Assembly: GCF_014650575.1 (NCBI RefSeq) | Contig: NZ_BMVF01000009.1 | Location: 124,001-188,000 of the forward strand | Source: Streptomyces naganishii JCM 4654 | Lineage (GTDB): Bacteria > Actinomycetota > Actinomycetes > Streptomycetales > Streptomycetaceae | Direction: 5' to 3' | DNA: 64,000 bases | Shown here: positions 25,621 to 33,679 of the stretch, in pieces | How positions within the stretch are numbered: the first letter of the stretch is position 1 | Layout of the letters: the number at the start of each line of letters is the position of its first letter | Made by a program: the position numbers and the translations under genes | The notes under the pieces: model-generated | What the model was told of the DNA's origin: nothing | Seen by the model: only the letters and a program-made list of their open reading frames with translations | Database searches by the model: none

Positions 25621-26387
25621 GCGAACGCGGCCGTCTCGCCGTCTACCTGCCGGCCGCCCTGGCGCTCGCCGCGCTGCTGGTCCTCGCCTTCCTGCGGATG
25701 CCCGCCTTCGGCGGGACCGTCCACCTGTACCGCGACCTCGCGGTGCCGGCGGCGGTCCGTCACGTCACGGCGAACGTGGTCTCGGCGGTCAACTTCGACC
25801 AGCGCGCCCTGGACACCCTGGGCGAGGAGAGCATCCTGCTCGGCTCGGTGGTCGGGGTGGCGGCGCTGCTGCGTCCCGCCCAGCGCGAGAGCGAGCGGCG
25901 CCCCCCGCGCACCGGGCGGACGCTGGAGTCGACGGGACTGCTGGGATACCTGCTGCTGCCCGTCACCCTGATCGTCGGCTTCGACGTGGTGGCCCACGGT
26001 CAGCTGACCCCGGGCGGCGGCTTCCAGGGCGGCGTCGTGCTGGCGACCGGCATCCACCTGCTCTACCTCGCCGGCAGCTACCGGGCCCTGGAGCGGCTGC
26101 GGCCGGTGGAGGTGTTCGACGCGGGGGAGGCCCTCGGCGCCGGGATGTTCACCGTACTCGGCCTGATCGGCGTCCTCGCCGGGACCGCGTTCCTGCAGAA
26201 CTTCCTGCCCATGGGCTCCTTCGGCGCCCTGTTCTCGGCGGGGACGGTCCCGGTGCTCAACGCGCTCGTCGGGGTCGAGGTGGCCTGCGGGGCCGTCGTC
26301 CTGCTCACCCACTTCTTCACCGAGGACCTCACCGTCTCCGTCGCCGAGCAGGACGACGGCAGCCACCAAGGGAGCGAGAAGGAGTGA
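25617..26387 (+). CDS. mrpB: Fused MbhE-MrpB antiporter subunit
   Basis: A 256-residue membrane protein. The first 90 or so residues resemble MbhE (the end of MrpA), with the NVVSAVNFDQRALDTLGEES motif; the remainder is a typical MrpB/MnhB domain with GHGQLTPGGGFQGG-like signature (here AHGQLTPGGGFQGGVV). The fusion and its position between the MbhD gene and mrpC repeat the order of archaeal Mbh clusters. A Glu/Gln/Ser-rich tail follows the last helix. Confidence 0.85.
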   Translation: MSERGRLAVYLPAALALAALLVLAFLRMPAFGGTVHLYRDLAVPAAVRHVTANVVSAVNFDQRALDTLGEESILLGSVVGVAALLRPAQRESERRPPRTGRTLESTGLLGYLLLPVTLIVGFDVVAHGQLTPGGGFQGGVVLATGIHLLYLAGSYRALERLRPVEVFDAGEALGAGMFTVLGLIGVLAGTAFLQNFLPMGSFGALFSAGTVPVLNALVGVEVACGAVVLLTHFFTEDLTVSVAEQDDGSHQGSEKE

Positions 26388-26731
26388 GTATCTACCCGTA
26401 CTGCGTCGCGGCCTGGCTGATGCTGGCCGGGGCGTACGGCATCGTCCGCAGCCGCAACATGGTGCACGCGGTCGTCTGCCTGTCCGTGTGCCAGTCCGGT
26501 ACGTACGTGCTGCTGCTCGCCGTCGGCTACCAACACGGCGCGACCGCACCGGTGTTCGGCTCGACCACCACGCCCAACCGCAACGTGGTCGACCCCGTGG
26601 TGCAGGCGATGACCCTCACCGACATCGTCGTCTCGGCCACCGTCACCGCCCTGCTCCTCGCACTGGCCATCCAGGTCAACAAGCGGCAGCGCACGGTCGA
26701 TCCCAACGAGCTCGTCGCACTGAAGGGCTGA
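26384..26731 (+). CDS. mrpC: Mrp-type cation antiporter subunit C (NuoK-like)
   Basis: A 115-residue three-helix subunit homologous to NuoK of complex I. Conserved positions include GAYGIVRSRNMVHAVVCLSVCQSG in helices 1-2 and VVDPVVQAMTLTDIVVSATVTALLLAL in helix 3. The first half of the protein carries the MrpC/NuoK loop that faces subunit D. Overlaps mrpB by ATGA or GTGA and ends two bases before mrpD. Confidence 0.88.
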   Translation: MSIYPYCVAAWLMLAGAYGIVRSRNMVHAVVCLSVCQSGTYVLLLAVGYQHGATAPVFGSTTTPNRNVVDPVVQAMTLTDIVVSATVTALLLALAIQVNKRQRTVDPNELVALKG

Positions 26732-26733
26732 GC

Positions 26734-28575
26734 GTGGCCCACACCGCCGTCAATCTGCTGCCGTTCCTCGTCGCCCTGCCGATCGTCGTCGCCTGCCTGC
26801 TGATCGCCCTGGGCAGCAGGCTGCCCCACGCGGCACTGGACGCCCTCGCCATCTGCTGCGCCCTGGCCGTGACCGCCTGTGCCGGACTCGTCCTGGCCCA
26901 GGCGGCGGGCGGGCGGACGGTGGCCTGGCAGGGCGCCTGGCAGCCCGCGCGCGGCCTCGGCGTGGGCATCCCGCTCGTCGCGGACGCCATGAGCGGCGGC
27001 CTGGCCGTGCTCATCGGCGGCCTTGTCAGCTGCGCCCTGCTGTTCAGCCGGCGCCACTACCCGGCCGTGCACGGGTACTTCCACGCGCTGATGCTGCTCT
27101 TCCTCGCCGGCATGGAGGGCTTCAGCCTGTCCGGCGACGTCTTCGACATGTTCGTCTTCTTCGAGCTGATGGGCGCGGTCGCGTACGCGCTGACCGGGCT
27201 GAAGATCGAGGACCCCACGTCGGTGCAGGGCGGCCTCAACTTCGCCATCGTCAACTCGCTCGGCGCGTACCTGTCCCTGGCCGGGGTCGGCATCCTGTAC
27301 TCCCGCTTCGGCCAGCTCGGCCTGCCCCAGCTCGGCCGGCTGCTCGACGGCCGGCGGCCCGACGCCCTGGTCGTGGCGGCCTTCGTGCTGATCCTCACCG
27401 GCTTCCTGGTCAAGGCAGCCCTGGTGCCCTTCCACTTCTGGCTCGCCGACGCCCACGCGGTCGCCCTCGCCCCGGTGTGCGTGCTGTTCTCCGGCGTCAT
27501 GGTGGAGCTCGGCCTGTACGGCGCGGCCCGGGTGTACTGGGTGGTCTTCTCCTCCTCCCTCCCGCACGACGACATCCGCCGCGCCTTCCTCGTCCTCGGC
27601 ACCCTGGCGGCCCTGACGGGCGCGCTGATGTGCTTCCTCCAGCGCCACCTCAAGCGCCTGCTGGCCTACTCGACGATCGCGCACGTGGGGCTGTTCACCC
27701 TCGGCTTCGCCTGCGTCGACGCCGACGGTACGGCCGGGGCCGCGCTGTACGCGGCCGGGCACGCCGGGGTGAAGGCGGCGCTGTTCCTGCTCGTGGGCAT
27801 CCTGCTGGCCCAGCACGGCAACGTGGACGAGTTCGCCCTGCACGGCCGCGGCCGCAAGGCCGGCCTCGCCACCTGGCTCTACTTCGCCGCGGCCCTCGGC
27901 CTGGCCGGACTGCCCCCGTTCGGGACCGGGTTGGGCAAGGCCGTCACCGAGGACGCCCTGACGGCCGCCGGCTACCCGTGGGCGCCGGCGGTGTTCGTGC
28001 TCGTCTCCGCCGTGACGGGCGCCGCGGTGCTGCGGGCCGGCATGCGCGTCTACTTCGGATGGGGGGCCGTCCGCGAGGACGCCGACGGCGACGGCTCCGG
28101 CGAGCAGACCACGGGCTCCCAGGAGGAACGGGAGACCGAGCCGCTGCGCACCGTGCCCCGCACGATGTTCACCGCCATCACGGTCCTCGTTCTCGGCTCC
28201 CTGGTGCTCGGGGTCCTCCCGCACGCCGGCGCCGCCTTCGGACACGCGGCCGAGGCGTTCACCGACCAGGCCGCCTACGTCGCGCGGGCCCTGTCCCTGC
28301 CCGTCCCGCACCGCACGCCGTCGCCCCTGCACACCGACTGGACCGCCTCCGGGGCAGGTCTCGACGTCCTGTCCGTCGTCCTCGCGGTGGCCCTCGCCGC
28401 CCAGGCCGTCTGGGGACCGCGCCCGTTGCGCGACGTACATCCCCTGATGCGCGCCGCCTCGACGGCCCGCGCGGGACTGCGCCGCCTGCACTCCGGCCAC
28501 GTCGGCGACTACGTGGCCTGGCTGGCCCTGGGCGTGGCCGCCCTGGCCGCCCTGGTGGGCCTGCCCCTGCTCTGA
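26734..28575 (+). CDS. mrpD: Mrp-type cation antiporter subunit D (large, proton-conducting)
   Basis: A 613-residue complex-I-like antiporter subunit with about 14 helices. Features expected of the NuoL/M/N fold are visible: FVFFELMGAVAYALTGLK with the key glutamate in helix 5, KAALVPFHFWLADAHAVALAPV with lysine and histidine in helix 7, and KRLLAYSTIAHVG. It is the only large antiporter-like subunit in the operon; the N-terminal NuoL-like half of MrpA is absent. The GTG at 26734 is preceded by GAAGGG. Na+/H+ or K+/H+ exchange for pH and salt homeostasis is the family role. Confidence 0.88.
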   Translation: MAHTAVNLLPFLVALPIVVACLLIALGSRLPHAALDALAICCALAVTACAGLVLAQAAGGRTVAWQGAWQPARGLGVGIPLVADAMSGGLAVLIGGLVSCALLFSRRHYPAVHGYFHALMLLFLAGMEGFSLSGDVFDMFVFFELMGAVAYALTGLKIEDPTSVQGGLNFAIVNSLGAYLSLAGVGILYSRFGQLGLPQLGRLLDGRRPDALVVAAFVLILTGFLVKAALVPFHFWLADAHAVALAPVCVLFSGVMVELGLYGAARVYWVVFSSSLPHDDIRRAFLVLGTLAALTGALMCFLQRHLKRLLAYSTIAHVGLFTLGFACVDADGTAGAALYAAGHAGVKAALFLLVGILLAQHGNVDEFALHGRGRKAGLATWLYFAAALGLAGLPPFGTGLGKAVTEDALTAAGYPWAPAVFVLVSAVTGAAVLRAGMRVYFGWGAVREDADGDGSGEQTTGSQEERETEPLRTVPRTMFTAITVLVLGSLVLGVLPHAGAAFGHAAEAFTDQAAYVARALSLPVPHRTPSPLHTDWTASGAGLDVLSVVLAVALAAQAVWGPRPLRDVHPLMRAASTARAGLRRLHSGHVGDYVAWLALGVAALAALVGLPLL

Positions 28576-28735
28576 GTTCGGGAACAGCCGGCCCGCCCGC
28601 GCCGCTGCCCGGCGCCCTCGGTTCGGCGGACCGTACGAGGCCGGTTACGGCCCGGCGGCTCATCGCCGAACCGCCGACCCCTACGGACCTGTTCGCGCGT
28701 CCGGTCCGCCACCCGCCGGGCGTTTCCTCGGCGGC

Positions 28736-28996
28736 TCAGGCGTCCCAGGCCGGCTTGGCCGGACGTGCCTCGTGGCAGGTGAAGCCGAGTCGGGTCAGTG
28801 CCCGGCGCATCTCGCCCGTGGTGAAGTCCCGGCGGTTCTGTCTGGTGATCACTTCCCCGACCTGCATCACGGGGTACACGCGGCGGCCGACGGTCACGGA
28901 CACGCCGGTGACGGGCTCGGGCGTGACGCCGCTCATGGACTGTTCGACCTCACTCTTGATCAGGTCGAAGGGGAATCTGGCGATGACACAGCGCAT
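28736..28996 (-). CDS. SCO5918-type small conserved protein
   Basis: An 86-residue Streptomyces-specific protein with no known function. It begins MRCVIARFPFDLIKSEVEQSM and contains the conserved VYPVMQVGEVITRQNRRDFTTGEM segment that typifies the family. A TGGAGG ribosome-binding site precedes the ATG. It lies downstream of a CBS protein, a DEAD-box helicase and a cold-shock protein on the same strand; I recall the same grouping in other Streptomyces, so a role in cold or RNA stress is plausible but unproven. Confidence 0.78.
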   Translation of the reverse strand: MRCVIARFPFDLIKSEVEQSMSGVTPEPVTGVSVTVGRRVYPVMQVGEVITRQNRRDFTTGEMRRALTRLGFTCHEARPAKPAWDA

Positions 28997-29063
28997 GGCT
29001 GCCTCCACAGGGGTCGGGACGAACACCGGAGAGGCCGACCGCTCGACGGCGGCCGGACGACGG

Positions 29064-29471
29064 TCAGGGCGTGAGGGCGAGCACGCCCAGGGCGTAGCCG
29101 TGTTCGTCGATGACGGGGGACACGTCCAGCGTCCGGATCCGCATGGCGGCCTCCGCGTCACCGAGCACCGACGTGGACGAGGTGAACGGCCCGCGGTCGA
29201 GTGGGATGTCCCGCAGCCGGGTCCGGTCGGTGTACCACGAGCCGACGCGGTGCGCCGCGAGCTGGGCCCGGGTGACCAGTCCCACGCACCGGCCGTCCTC
29301 GTCCCGGAGGAGCAGATGCGGGACGCGCGCACCGATGAGGACGGACAGGGCCACGTCGACCGCCGTCTGATCGTCGACCTGCGGCCCGGGAGCGCCCATG
29401 GCGTCGCGGGCGGTCAGACCGGTGCCGTCGGCGCTGTCGGGCCGCTGTGCCGGGGGCGGAAACGTCGTCAA
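29064..29471 (-). CDS. CBS domain protein
   Basis: A 135-residue protein made of a pair of CBS motifs (TARDAMGAPGPQVDDQTAVDVAL and, at the C-terminus, VSPVIDEHGYALGVLAL), a module that binds adenine nucleotides and acts as an energy sensor. There is no fused catalytic domain. The TTG at 29471 is chosen because GAGGAG stands six bases before it; an ATG about 24 residues further in is an alternative. It lies 76 bp downstream of the DEAD-box helicase gene and probably shares its transcript. Confidence 0.7.
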   Translation of the reverse strand: MTTFPPPAQRPDSADGTGLTARDAMGAPGPQVDDQTAVDVALSVLIGARVPHLLLRDEDGRCVGLVTRAQLAAHRVGSWYTDRTRLRDIPLDRGPFTSSTSVLGDAEAAMRIRTLDVSPVIDEHGYALGVLALTP

Positions 29472-29547
29472 GGGCTTCTCCTCTTCGTTGGGGCGGGCAG
29501 GACGTAAGGCGGCTCGTTCCGACCGTGGGGAGCGCTTCCCGGGCGAG

Positions 29548-31065
29548 CTATGCGTCGTTCTTCGGTGCGGCCTGACGGCCCCGGGCGGCGGCCCGGCCTC
29601 TTCCGCCACGGCCGGCGCCCTGGCCGCTCCTCCCACGGCCGGTGGCCCGGCTCCGGTGGTCCCGGCCGACGGCTCGCGTGTTCCCGGGCCGTTCTTCGAC
29701 CGGCGCGGCGAGGACGACGGGCACGCCGGAGGGGGTCCGGGCGCCGGTGATGCGGTGCAGCTCGGCCTCGCCGGGGCGGACTTGCACCGTGCTCGGAGCG
29801 ATTCCGGCGTCACCCATCAGACGGTCCACCGCGCGCCTCTGGTGCGGCAGCACGAGGGTGACGACGGTGCCGGACTCGCCGGCGCGTGCGGTACGGCCGC
29901 CGCGGTGGAGGTAGTCCTTGTGGTCGGCGGGAGGGTCCACGTTCACGACGAGGTCGAGGCCCGTGACGTGGATGCCGCGGGCGGCGACGTTGGTGGCCAC
30001 CAGGACCGTGACGTGTCCGTCCTTGAACTGCGCCAGCGTCCGGTTGCGCTGCGACTGGGACTTGCCGCCGTGCAGCGCCGAGGCGCGTACCCCGACGGAC
30101 AGCAGGTGCTTGGTGAGCCGGTCCACCGCGTGCTTGGTGTCCAGGAACAGTAGCGAGCGTCCGTCGCGGGCGGCGATCTCGGTCGCGGCGGTGTCCTTGT
30201 CGGCGTCGCGCACGTGCAGCAGGTGGTGCTCCATGGTGGTGACGGCTCCCGCGGACGGGTCGACCGAGTGCACCACGGGGTCGTGGAGGTAGCGGCGTAC
30301 GAGGAGGTCGATGTTGCGGTCCAGCGTGGCTGAGAACAGCAACCGCTGGCCGCTCGCCGGCACTTGGTCGAGCAGCGCGGTGACCTGCGGCGTGAACCCC
30401 ATGTCGGCCATCTGGTCGGCCTCGTCCAGTACGGTGACGGCGACCTGGTCCAGTCGGCAGGCCCGCCGCTCGATGAGGTCCCTGAGACGGCCGGGCGTCG
30501 CCACGACGACCTCTGCGCCGTCGCGCAGTGCTCTCACCTGGCGGCCCGCCGGCATGCCGCCCACCACGGTGGCCAGCCGCAGCCGCAGGGCGCGGGCGTA
30601 GGGGGTGAGCGCGTCGGTGACCTGCTGGGCCAGTTCCCGGGTGGGGACGAGGACGAGGGCGAGCGGCTGCCGGGACTGGGCCCGCTGTCCGTCCAGACGG
30701 GCCAGCAGGGGCAGGCCGAAGGCGAGCGTCTTGCCCGAGCCCGTCCGGCCCCGGCCCAGGACGTGCCGGCCGGCCAGTGCGTTCGGCAGCGTGGCCGCCT
30801 GGATCGGGAAGGGCACGGTCACGCCCTCGGTGCGGAGCGCGGCCAGCAGCCTTTCGGGCATGTCCAGTTCGGCGAACGTCTCGACCGCGGGCAGCGGCTC
30901 GGTGAGGGTGACCGGCAGGGCGAACTCCTGCCGGCGCGGGGCGGCCGAGCGTGCGCCCGGAGCGGTCCGCCGTCCGGTGGCCGGGCGGGGACCCTGGCGG
31001 CCCGTGCCCTGCCTACGGGAGCGGCTGCCGGAAGCGGTGGCGGTGTGACGGGGGGTACGGTTCAA
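29548..31065 (-). CDS. DEAD-box RNA helicase
   Basis: A 505-residue ATP-dependent RNA helicase that unwinds structured RNA, typically in the cold. Q-motif FPIQAATLP, Walker A GRTGSGKT (about residue 105), the Walker B box DEADQ (about 213), SAT motif FSATL, and motif VI HRGGRTARAG (about 390) are all present; the C-terminus is an Arg/Gly-rich tail suited to RNA binding. The TTG at 31065 is chosen over an ATG at 31137 because GAGGAAAGG lies seven bases before it. That ribosome-binding site is partly inside a 9-bp hairpin (31076-31100), so translation is likely controlled. The upstream gene on this strand is a cold-shock protein. Confidence 0.92.
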   Translation of the reverse strand: MNRTPRHTATASGSRSRRQGTGRQGPRPATGRRTAPGARSAAPRRQEFALPVTLTEPLPAVETFAELDMPERLLAALRTEGVTVPFPIQAATLPNALAGRHVLGRGRTGSGKTLAFGLPLLARLDGQRAQSRQPLALVLVPTRELAQQVTDALTPYARALRLRLATVVGGMPAGRQVRALRDGAEVVVATPGRLRDLIERRACRLDQVAVTVLDEADQMADMGFTPQVTALLDQVPASGQRLLFSATLDRNIDLLVRRYLHDPVVHSVDPSAGAVTTMEHHLLHVRDADKDTAATEIAARDGRSLLFLDTKHAVDRLTKHLLSVGVRASALHGGKSQSQRNRTLAQFKDGHVTVLVATNVAARGIHVTGLDLVVNVDPPADHKDYLHRGGRTARAGESGTVVTLVLPHQRRAVDRLMGDAGIAPSTVQVRPGEAELHRITGARTPSGVPVVLAAPVEERPGNTRAVGRDHRSRATGRGRSGQGAGRGGRGRAAARGRQAAPKNDA

Positions 31066-31075
31066 GGAAGAACCT

Positions 31076-31100
31076 TTCCTCGATGCGGCGTATCGAGGAA
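31076..31100 (-). promoter_or_regulatory. Hairpin covering part of the helicase ribosome-binding site
   Basis: On the minus strand TTCCTCGAT, seven bases, then ATCGAGGAA form a perfect 9-bp stem. The 3' arm includes the first part of the GAGGAAAGG ribosome-binding site (31073-31081) that serves the TTG start at 31065. Such a hairpin can keep translation low until the RNA is opened by temperature change, the cold-shock protein or the helicase itself. Confidence 0.6.
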
Positions 31101-31201
31101 TTCCGTCCAGCGGCGATGACCGCACGAGGATTCGCAAGATTGAGCCGAAGAAAAAAGAGCCGGGCCTCGTGGCTGCACGCCGGAGCGGAGACGGGCGGCG
31201 G

Positions 31202-31219
31202 TCCGGAAAATCCGGAAAA
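31202..31219 (-). promoter_or_regulatory. Tandem TCCGGAAAA motif in the helicase leader
   Basis: Plus-strand TCCGGAAAATCCGGAAAA is a pair of nearly identical 9-mers between the csp terminator and the helicase gene. Almost the same pair occurs in the cold-shock gene leader at 31592-31610. The conserved copy number and spacing suggest a shared RNA or DNA element. Confidence 0.5.
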
Positions 31220-31233
31220 CGGAAAAATCAATG

Positions 31234-31270
31234 GGCTGGGGCCCGTACCCCAAGAGCACGGGCCCCAGCC
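31234..31270 (-). terminator. Rho-independent terminator of the cold-shock gene
   Basis: Minus strand reads GGCTGGGGCCCGT, an 11-nt loop, ACGGGCCCCAGCC, a perfect 13-bp stem, followed within six bases by five T residues (GATTTTTCC). It begins 44 bp after the csp stop. This is the only clear stem-plus-T-tract terminator seen in the window. Confidence 0.9.
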
Positions 31271-31313
31271 ACATGATGCGCGAACCACTGGCTCGCGACG
31301 ACTCGCGTCAGCG

Positions 31314-31520
31314 TCAGGCGGGAACGATGTTCTCGGCCTGCGGGCCCTTCTGGCCCTGCGTGACGTCGAAGCTGACCTTCTGGCCTTCCTGAAGCTCGCG
31401 GAAGCCTCCGTTGCTGATGATGTTCGAGTAGTGGGCGAACACGTCAGCGCCGCCGCCCTCCTGCTCGATGAAGCCGAAGCCCTTTTCCGCGTTGAACCAC
31501 TTCACGGTGCCAGATGCCAT
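31314..31520 (-). CDS. Cold-shock protein (CspA family)
   Basis: A 68-residue cold-shock domain protein that binds single-stranded RNA and DNA as a chaperone. It shows RNP1 (KGFGFIEQ) and RNP2 (DVFAHYS) and the usual C-terminus GPQAENIVPA. The AAGGGAG ribosome-binding site precedes the ATG. A long leader of more than 100 nt, a bulged hairpin at 31546-31571, a tandem TCCGGAAAG motif, and a strong terminator downstream indicate an abundant, post-transcriptionally controlled mRNA. Confidence 0.95.
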   Translation of the reverse strand: MASGTVKWFNAEKGFGFIEQEGGGADVFAHYSNIISNGGFRELQEGQKVSFDVTQGQKGPQAENIVPA

Positions 31521-31545
31521 ATTGAATCTCCCTTGGGGGGCAGTG

Positions 31546-31571
31546 TCGGACTCCGCACTTCACGGAGCCGA
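31546..31571 (-). promoter_or_regulatory. Bulged hairpin in the cold-shock mRNA leader
   Basis: On the minus strand TCGG plus CTCCG pair with CGGAG plus CCGA with a one-base bulge and a seven-base loop, about 25 nt upstream of the csp start codon. The hairpin leaves the AAGGGAG ribosome-binding site free. Confidence 0.45.
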
Positions 31572-31841
31572 GTCGCCGCGATGATCACCCCTCCGGAAAG
31601 ATCCGGAAAGCTCTGCAAAGAAAAAAATCTCTGGTAACCAAAACTGCAACTGCGCTCACATTAACACAGGCCGGGCGGAGACGGCCACGCGTTTTCGTGG
31701 GGGCGGTGCATTTTCTGGCGCGGCGGGGCCGCGTATATGCGCCGTGCTCGTCCGGCTTCCGGCGTATTTCTCGGTTCGGACGCGGGGTAGCCTCCGGCGG
31801 CCAGGGGTCGGGCCAGAGGCGCGCCAAGGGGCCGGCGTGCC
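31572..31841 (-). other. Upstream leader and promoter region of the cold-shock gene
   Basis: This gap carries the tandem motif TCCGGAAAGATCCGGAAAG (31592-31610) and an unusually AT-rich stretch for this genome at about 31610-31670, likely the cold-shock promoter. TAATGT on the minus strand at about 31666 has the -10 form, but no convincing -35 was found. An 80-codon minus-strand reading frame overlaps the region; it lacks coding character. Confidence 0.4.
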
Positions 31842-32336
31842 TTACTCCGCCGCCCCCTTCGCGCCCCCGAGGCGGTCGGCCTCGGCGAGGGCCAGCATGC
31901 GCGCGGCGGTCAGCGGGTTCTCCGGGTCGGCCGCGGCGACCAGCAGCCGGGCGGCCGTTCCGGCCGGCTCATCCGGCGGAACGACCAGGAGCACCCAGCG
32001 TCCCGCGGAGCCGCAGTCGAGGGAGATGACGTGCGTCTCACCTCCGGGGCCGGCCGGCTCCACGGCGATCACCCGGCCGGGCGCCATGACGGTGCTCGGG
32101 GTGTCGGGCCATGCGGCGGGGTCCACGGTGACCCTTATCGCCGTCTCGAGGTCCGGCTCCAAGGAGCCCACCAGCGAGGGGAGTTCGAGTTCCAGCGCAT
32201 CGCAGCGCGGCCACCAGGCCCCGTCCAGCGGGCCGTGGCCGACGTCGGTGGTGAGGGCCAAGCGGGGCGTGGGCATGCGATACGTGTGCGCGTCGGCCGG
32301 GAATGCGCCTTCGGCCGGAGTTCCGCCGGGTTCCAT
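31842..32336 (-). CDS. DUF5994 family protein
   Basis: A 164-residue cytoplasmic protein of the actinobacterial DUF5994 family, with no known function. The family pattern RLALTTDVGHGPLDGAWWPRCDALELELP near the N-terminus and SLDCGSAGRWVLLVVPP later is clear. The ATG at 32336 is used; a second ATG directly before PTPRLAL is possible. It stands alone between the cold-shock leader and a GNAT gene. Members often occur in multiple copies in Streptomyces. Confidence 0.8.
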   Translation of the reverse strand: MEPGGTPAEGAFPADAHTYRMPTPRLALTTDVGHGPLDGAWWPRCDALELELPSLVGSLEPDLETAIRVTVDPAAWPDTPSTVMAPGRVIAVEPAGPGGETHVISLDCGSAGRWVLLVVPPDEPAGTAARLLVAAADPENPLTAARMLALAEADRLGGAKGAAE

Positions 32337-32558
32337 CGTGAGGTCCCGTCCCGGGAGCCGTGGGCCGGCTGCCCGTTTCGTCACTCGCCGGGAACGGCAC
32401 CGCCGGTCGCGCTGCGCGAAAAGCTCTCGGTGCGTCGAGGGTACCTCCGGACGAGGGGGCTCCGGCACCGGTTCCGCTCTTGGCGGCCGGCGGCGCAGGG
32501 TCGGCGCTGGTCCGCGCCCGGAGGCAGGGGTCGGCCCATGAGCGCGCACATGTTCCTT

Positions 32559-32576
32559 CGAGGGGCCGGCCCCTCG
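32559..32576. promoter_or_regulatory. Perfect 18-bp palindrome upstream of a GNAT gene
   Basis: CGAGGGGCCGGCCCCTCG is a perfect palindrome 20 bp before the acetyltransferase reading frame. It may be an operator or a hairpin. A TACTCT (32604-32609) downstream has the form of a -10 element. Confidence 0.4.
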
Positions 32577-32595
32577 TACCGAGGCACCCCGCCCG

Positions 32596-33102
32596 GTGCG
32601 AAATACTCTCCCGGTGAGTTCGCGCACCTCTCCGGCCAGTGAGCCGGTCACGATACGCAGGGCCGTCGCGCGGGACGCCAAACGGCTCACACGGCTCGTG
32701 CGCGGCTCGGGCGCCTACGAGGGCGAGTACGCGTCCCTGGTCGCGGGCTACCGGGTCGGCCCCGACTACATCGAGGCCCACCGCACCTTCGTGGCCGTCG
32801 GCGCCGGCGAGCACGGGAGCCGCATCCTCGGGTTCTACTCGCTCGTCCTCGCTCCACCGGAGCTCGACCTGCTGTTCGTCGCCGACGAAGCGCAAGGCCG
32901 GGGTATCGGACGACTGCTCGTCGAGCACATGCGGTCCGAGGCCCGTGCCGCCGGACTCGACCGCGTCATGGTCGTGTCGCACGTTCCCGCCGAGGACTTC
33001 TACCACCGCGTCGGCGCCGTACGGGTCGGAACCGCCCTCGCGAACCCGCCCGCCGTCCTGTGGGACCGTCCCGAATTCGAGTTCCGCATTCCTCCGGAAT
33101 GA
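32596..33102 (+). CDS. GNAT-family N-acetyltransferase
   Basis: A 168-residue acetyltransferase of unknown substrate. The acetyl-CoA pocket is formed by LLFVADEAQGRGIGRLLVEHM, matching the R/Q-x-x-G-x-G/A motif A, followed by the VVSHVPAEDFYHRVGAVRVG C-terminal strand. Start is uncertain: the GTG at 32596 gives the longest product, but a GTG at 32614 lies just after a -10-like TACTCT and may be used instead. It converges with the ArsR gene. Confidence 0.75.
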   Translation: MRNTLPVSSRTSPASEPVTIRRAVARDAKRLTRLVRGSGAYEGEYASLVAGYRVGPDYIEAHRTFVAVGAGEHGSRILGFYSLVLAPPELDLLFVADEAQGRGIGRLLVEHMRSEARAAGLDRVMVVSHVPAEDFYHRVGAVRVGTALANPPAVLWDRPEFEFRIPPE

Positions 33103-33160
33103 CGCGGTGTGCCGGTTGGCCGGGCGCAACCCGCTTCCCCCGGGCCTCTCTTCACCGAGT

Positions 33161-33556
33161 TCAGCGGACCCCGGTCGCCGCCTCGGTGGCGGCCGGGGTG
33201 TCGCGCAGGCCGAGGCGCAGGTGCTCGACATGGTGGAGGGCCTGCTCCAGCAGGTCGGCCACGTGGTTGTCGTAGAGCGCGTAGATGACCGAGCGGCCCC
33301 GGCGTTCGGCCGTGACCAGGCCGAGGTTGCGCAGCAGCCGGAGCTGGTGGGAGCAGGCGGACTGTTCCATGCCGACGGCGTCGGCGAGTTCCGTCGCCGC
33401 GCACGGGCCCTCCTGCAGACGGGCCAGGATCCGCAGGCGGGACGGTGTGGCGAGCGCCTGGAGAGTGGTGGCCACGTCGGCGGCGCCCACGGTCTCCAGG
33501 CGCTCGCGCGCGGTGGCGGTGGTCTTTCCGTCAGCTCCGTGGCCCATGGCCTTCAT
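33161..33556 (-). CDS. ArsR-family metal-sensing repressor (NmtR/CmtR-like)
   Basis: A 131-residue winged-helix repressor. The recognition helix lies in VGMEQSACSHQLRLLRNLG. The last helix carries DNHVADLLEQALHHVEH, with Asp-x-His and two further histidines at the spacing of the alpha-5 nickel/cobalt site of NmtR-type sensors. Metal binding would release it from the operator at 33580-33599 and open the divergent ATPase gene. The ATG at 33556 is used; an ATG three codons later is also possible. Confidence 0.88.
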   Translation of the reverse strand: MKAMGHGADGKTTATARERLETVGAADVATTLQALATPSRLRILARLQEGPCAATELADAVGMEQSACSHQLRLLRNLGLVTAERRGRSVIYALYDNHVADLLEQALHHVEHLRLGLRDTPAATEAATGVR

Positions 33557-33579
33557 CTTACGGAGAAGCGTCCATGAAC

Positions 33580-33599
33580 GCATGAATGGGTCTTCATGC
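33580..33599. promoter_or_regulatory. Inverted-repeat operator between ArsR and ATPase genes
   Basis: GCATGAA-N6-TTCATGC, a perfect 7-bp inverted repeat, lies in the divergent region, 23 bp from the ArsR start and 80 bp from the ATPase start. ArsR-type operators are commonly ATGAA-like inverted repeats of this size, so this is the probable repressor site. Confidence 0.7.
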
Positions 33600-33679
33600 T
33601 GTCCTGTACGGTGGGAGGAGCGGCGCCGGTCTCCGGCTGTCCGCGAGAACGCCATGCCCTCGTGAAGGACTCGTCTGCG

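Noticed and set aside
31585..31827. 80-codon minus-strand reading frame overlapping the cold-shock leader
   Set aside because: It spans the AT-rich promoter and leader of csp, has no ribosome-binding site or recognisable domain, and its composition looks non-coding.
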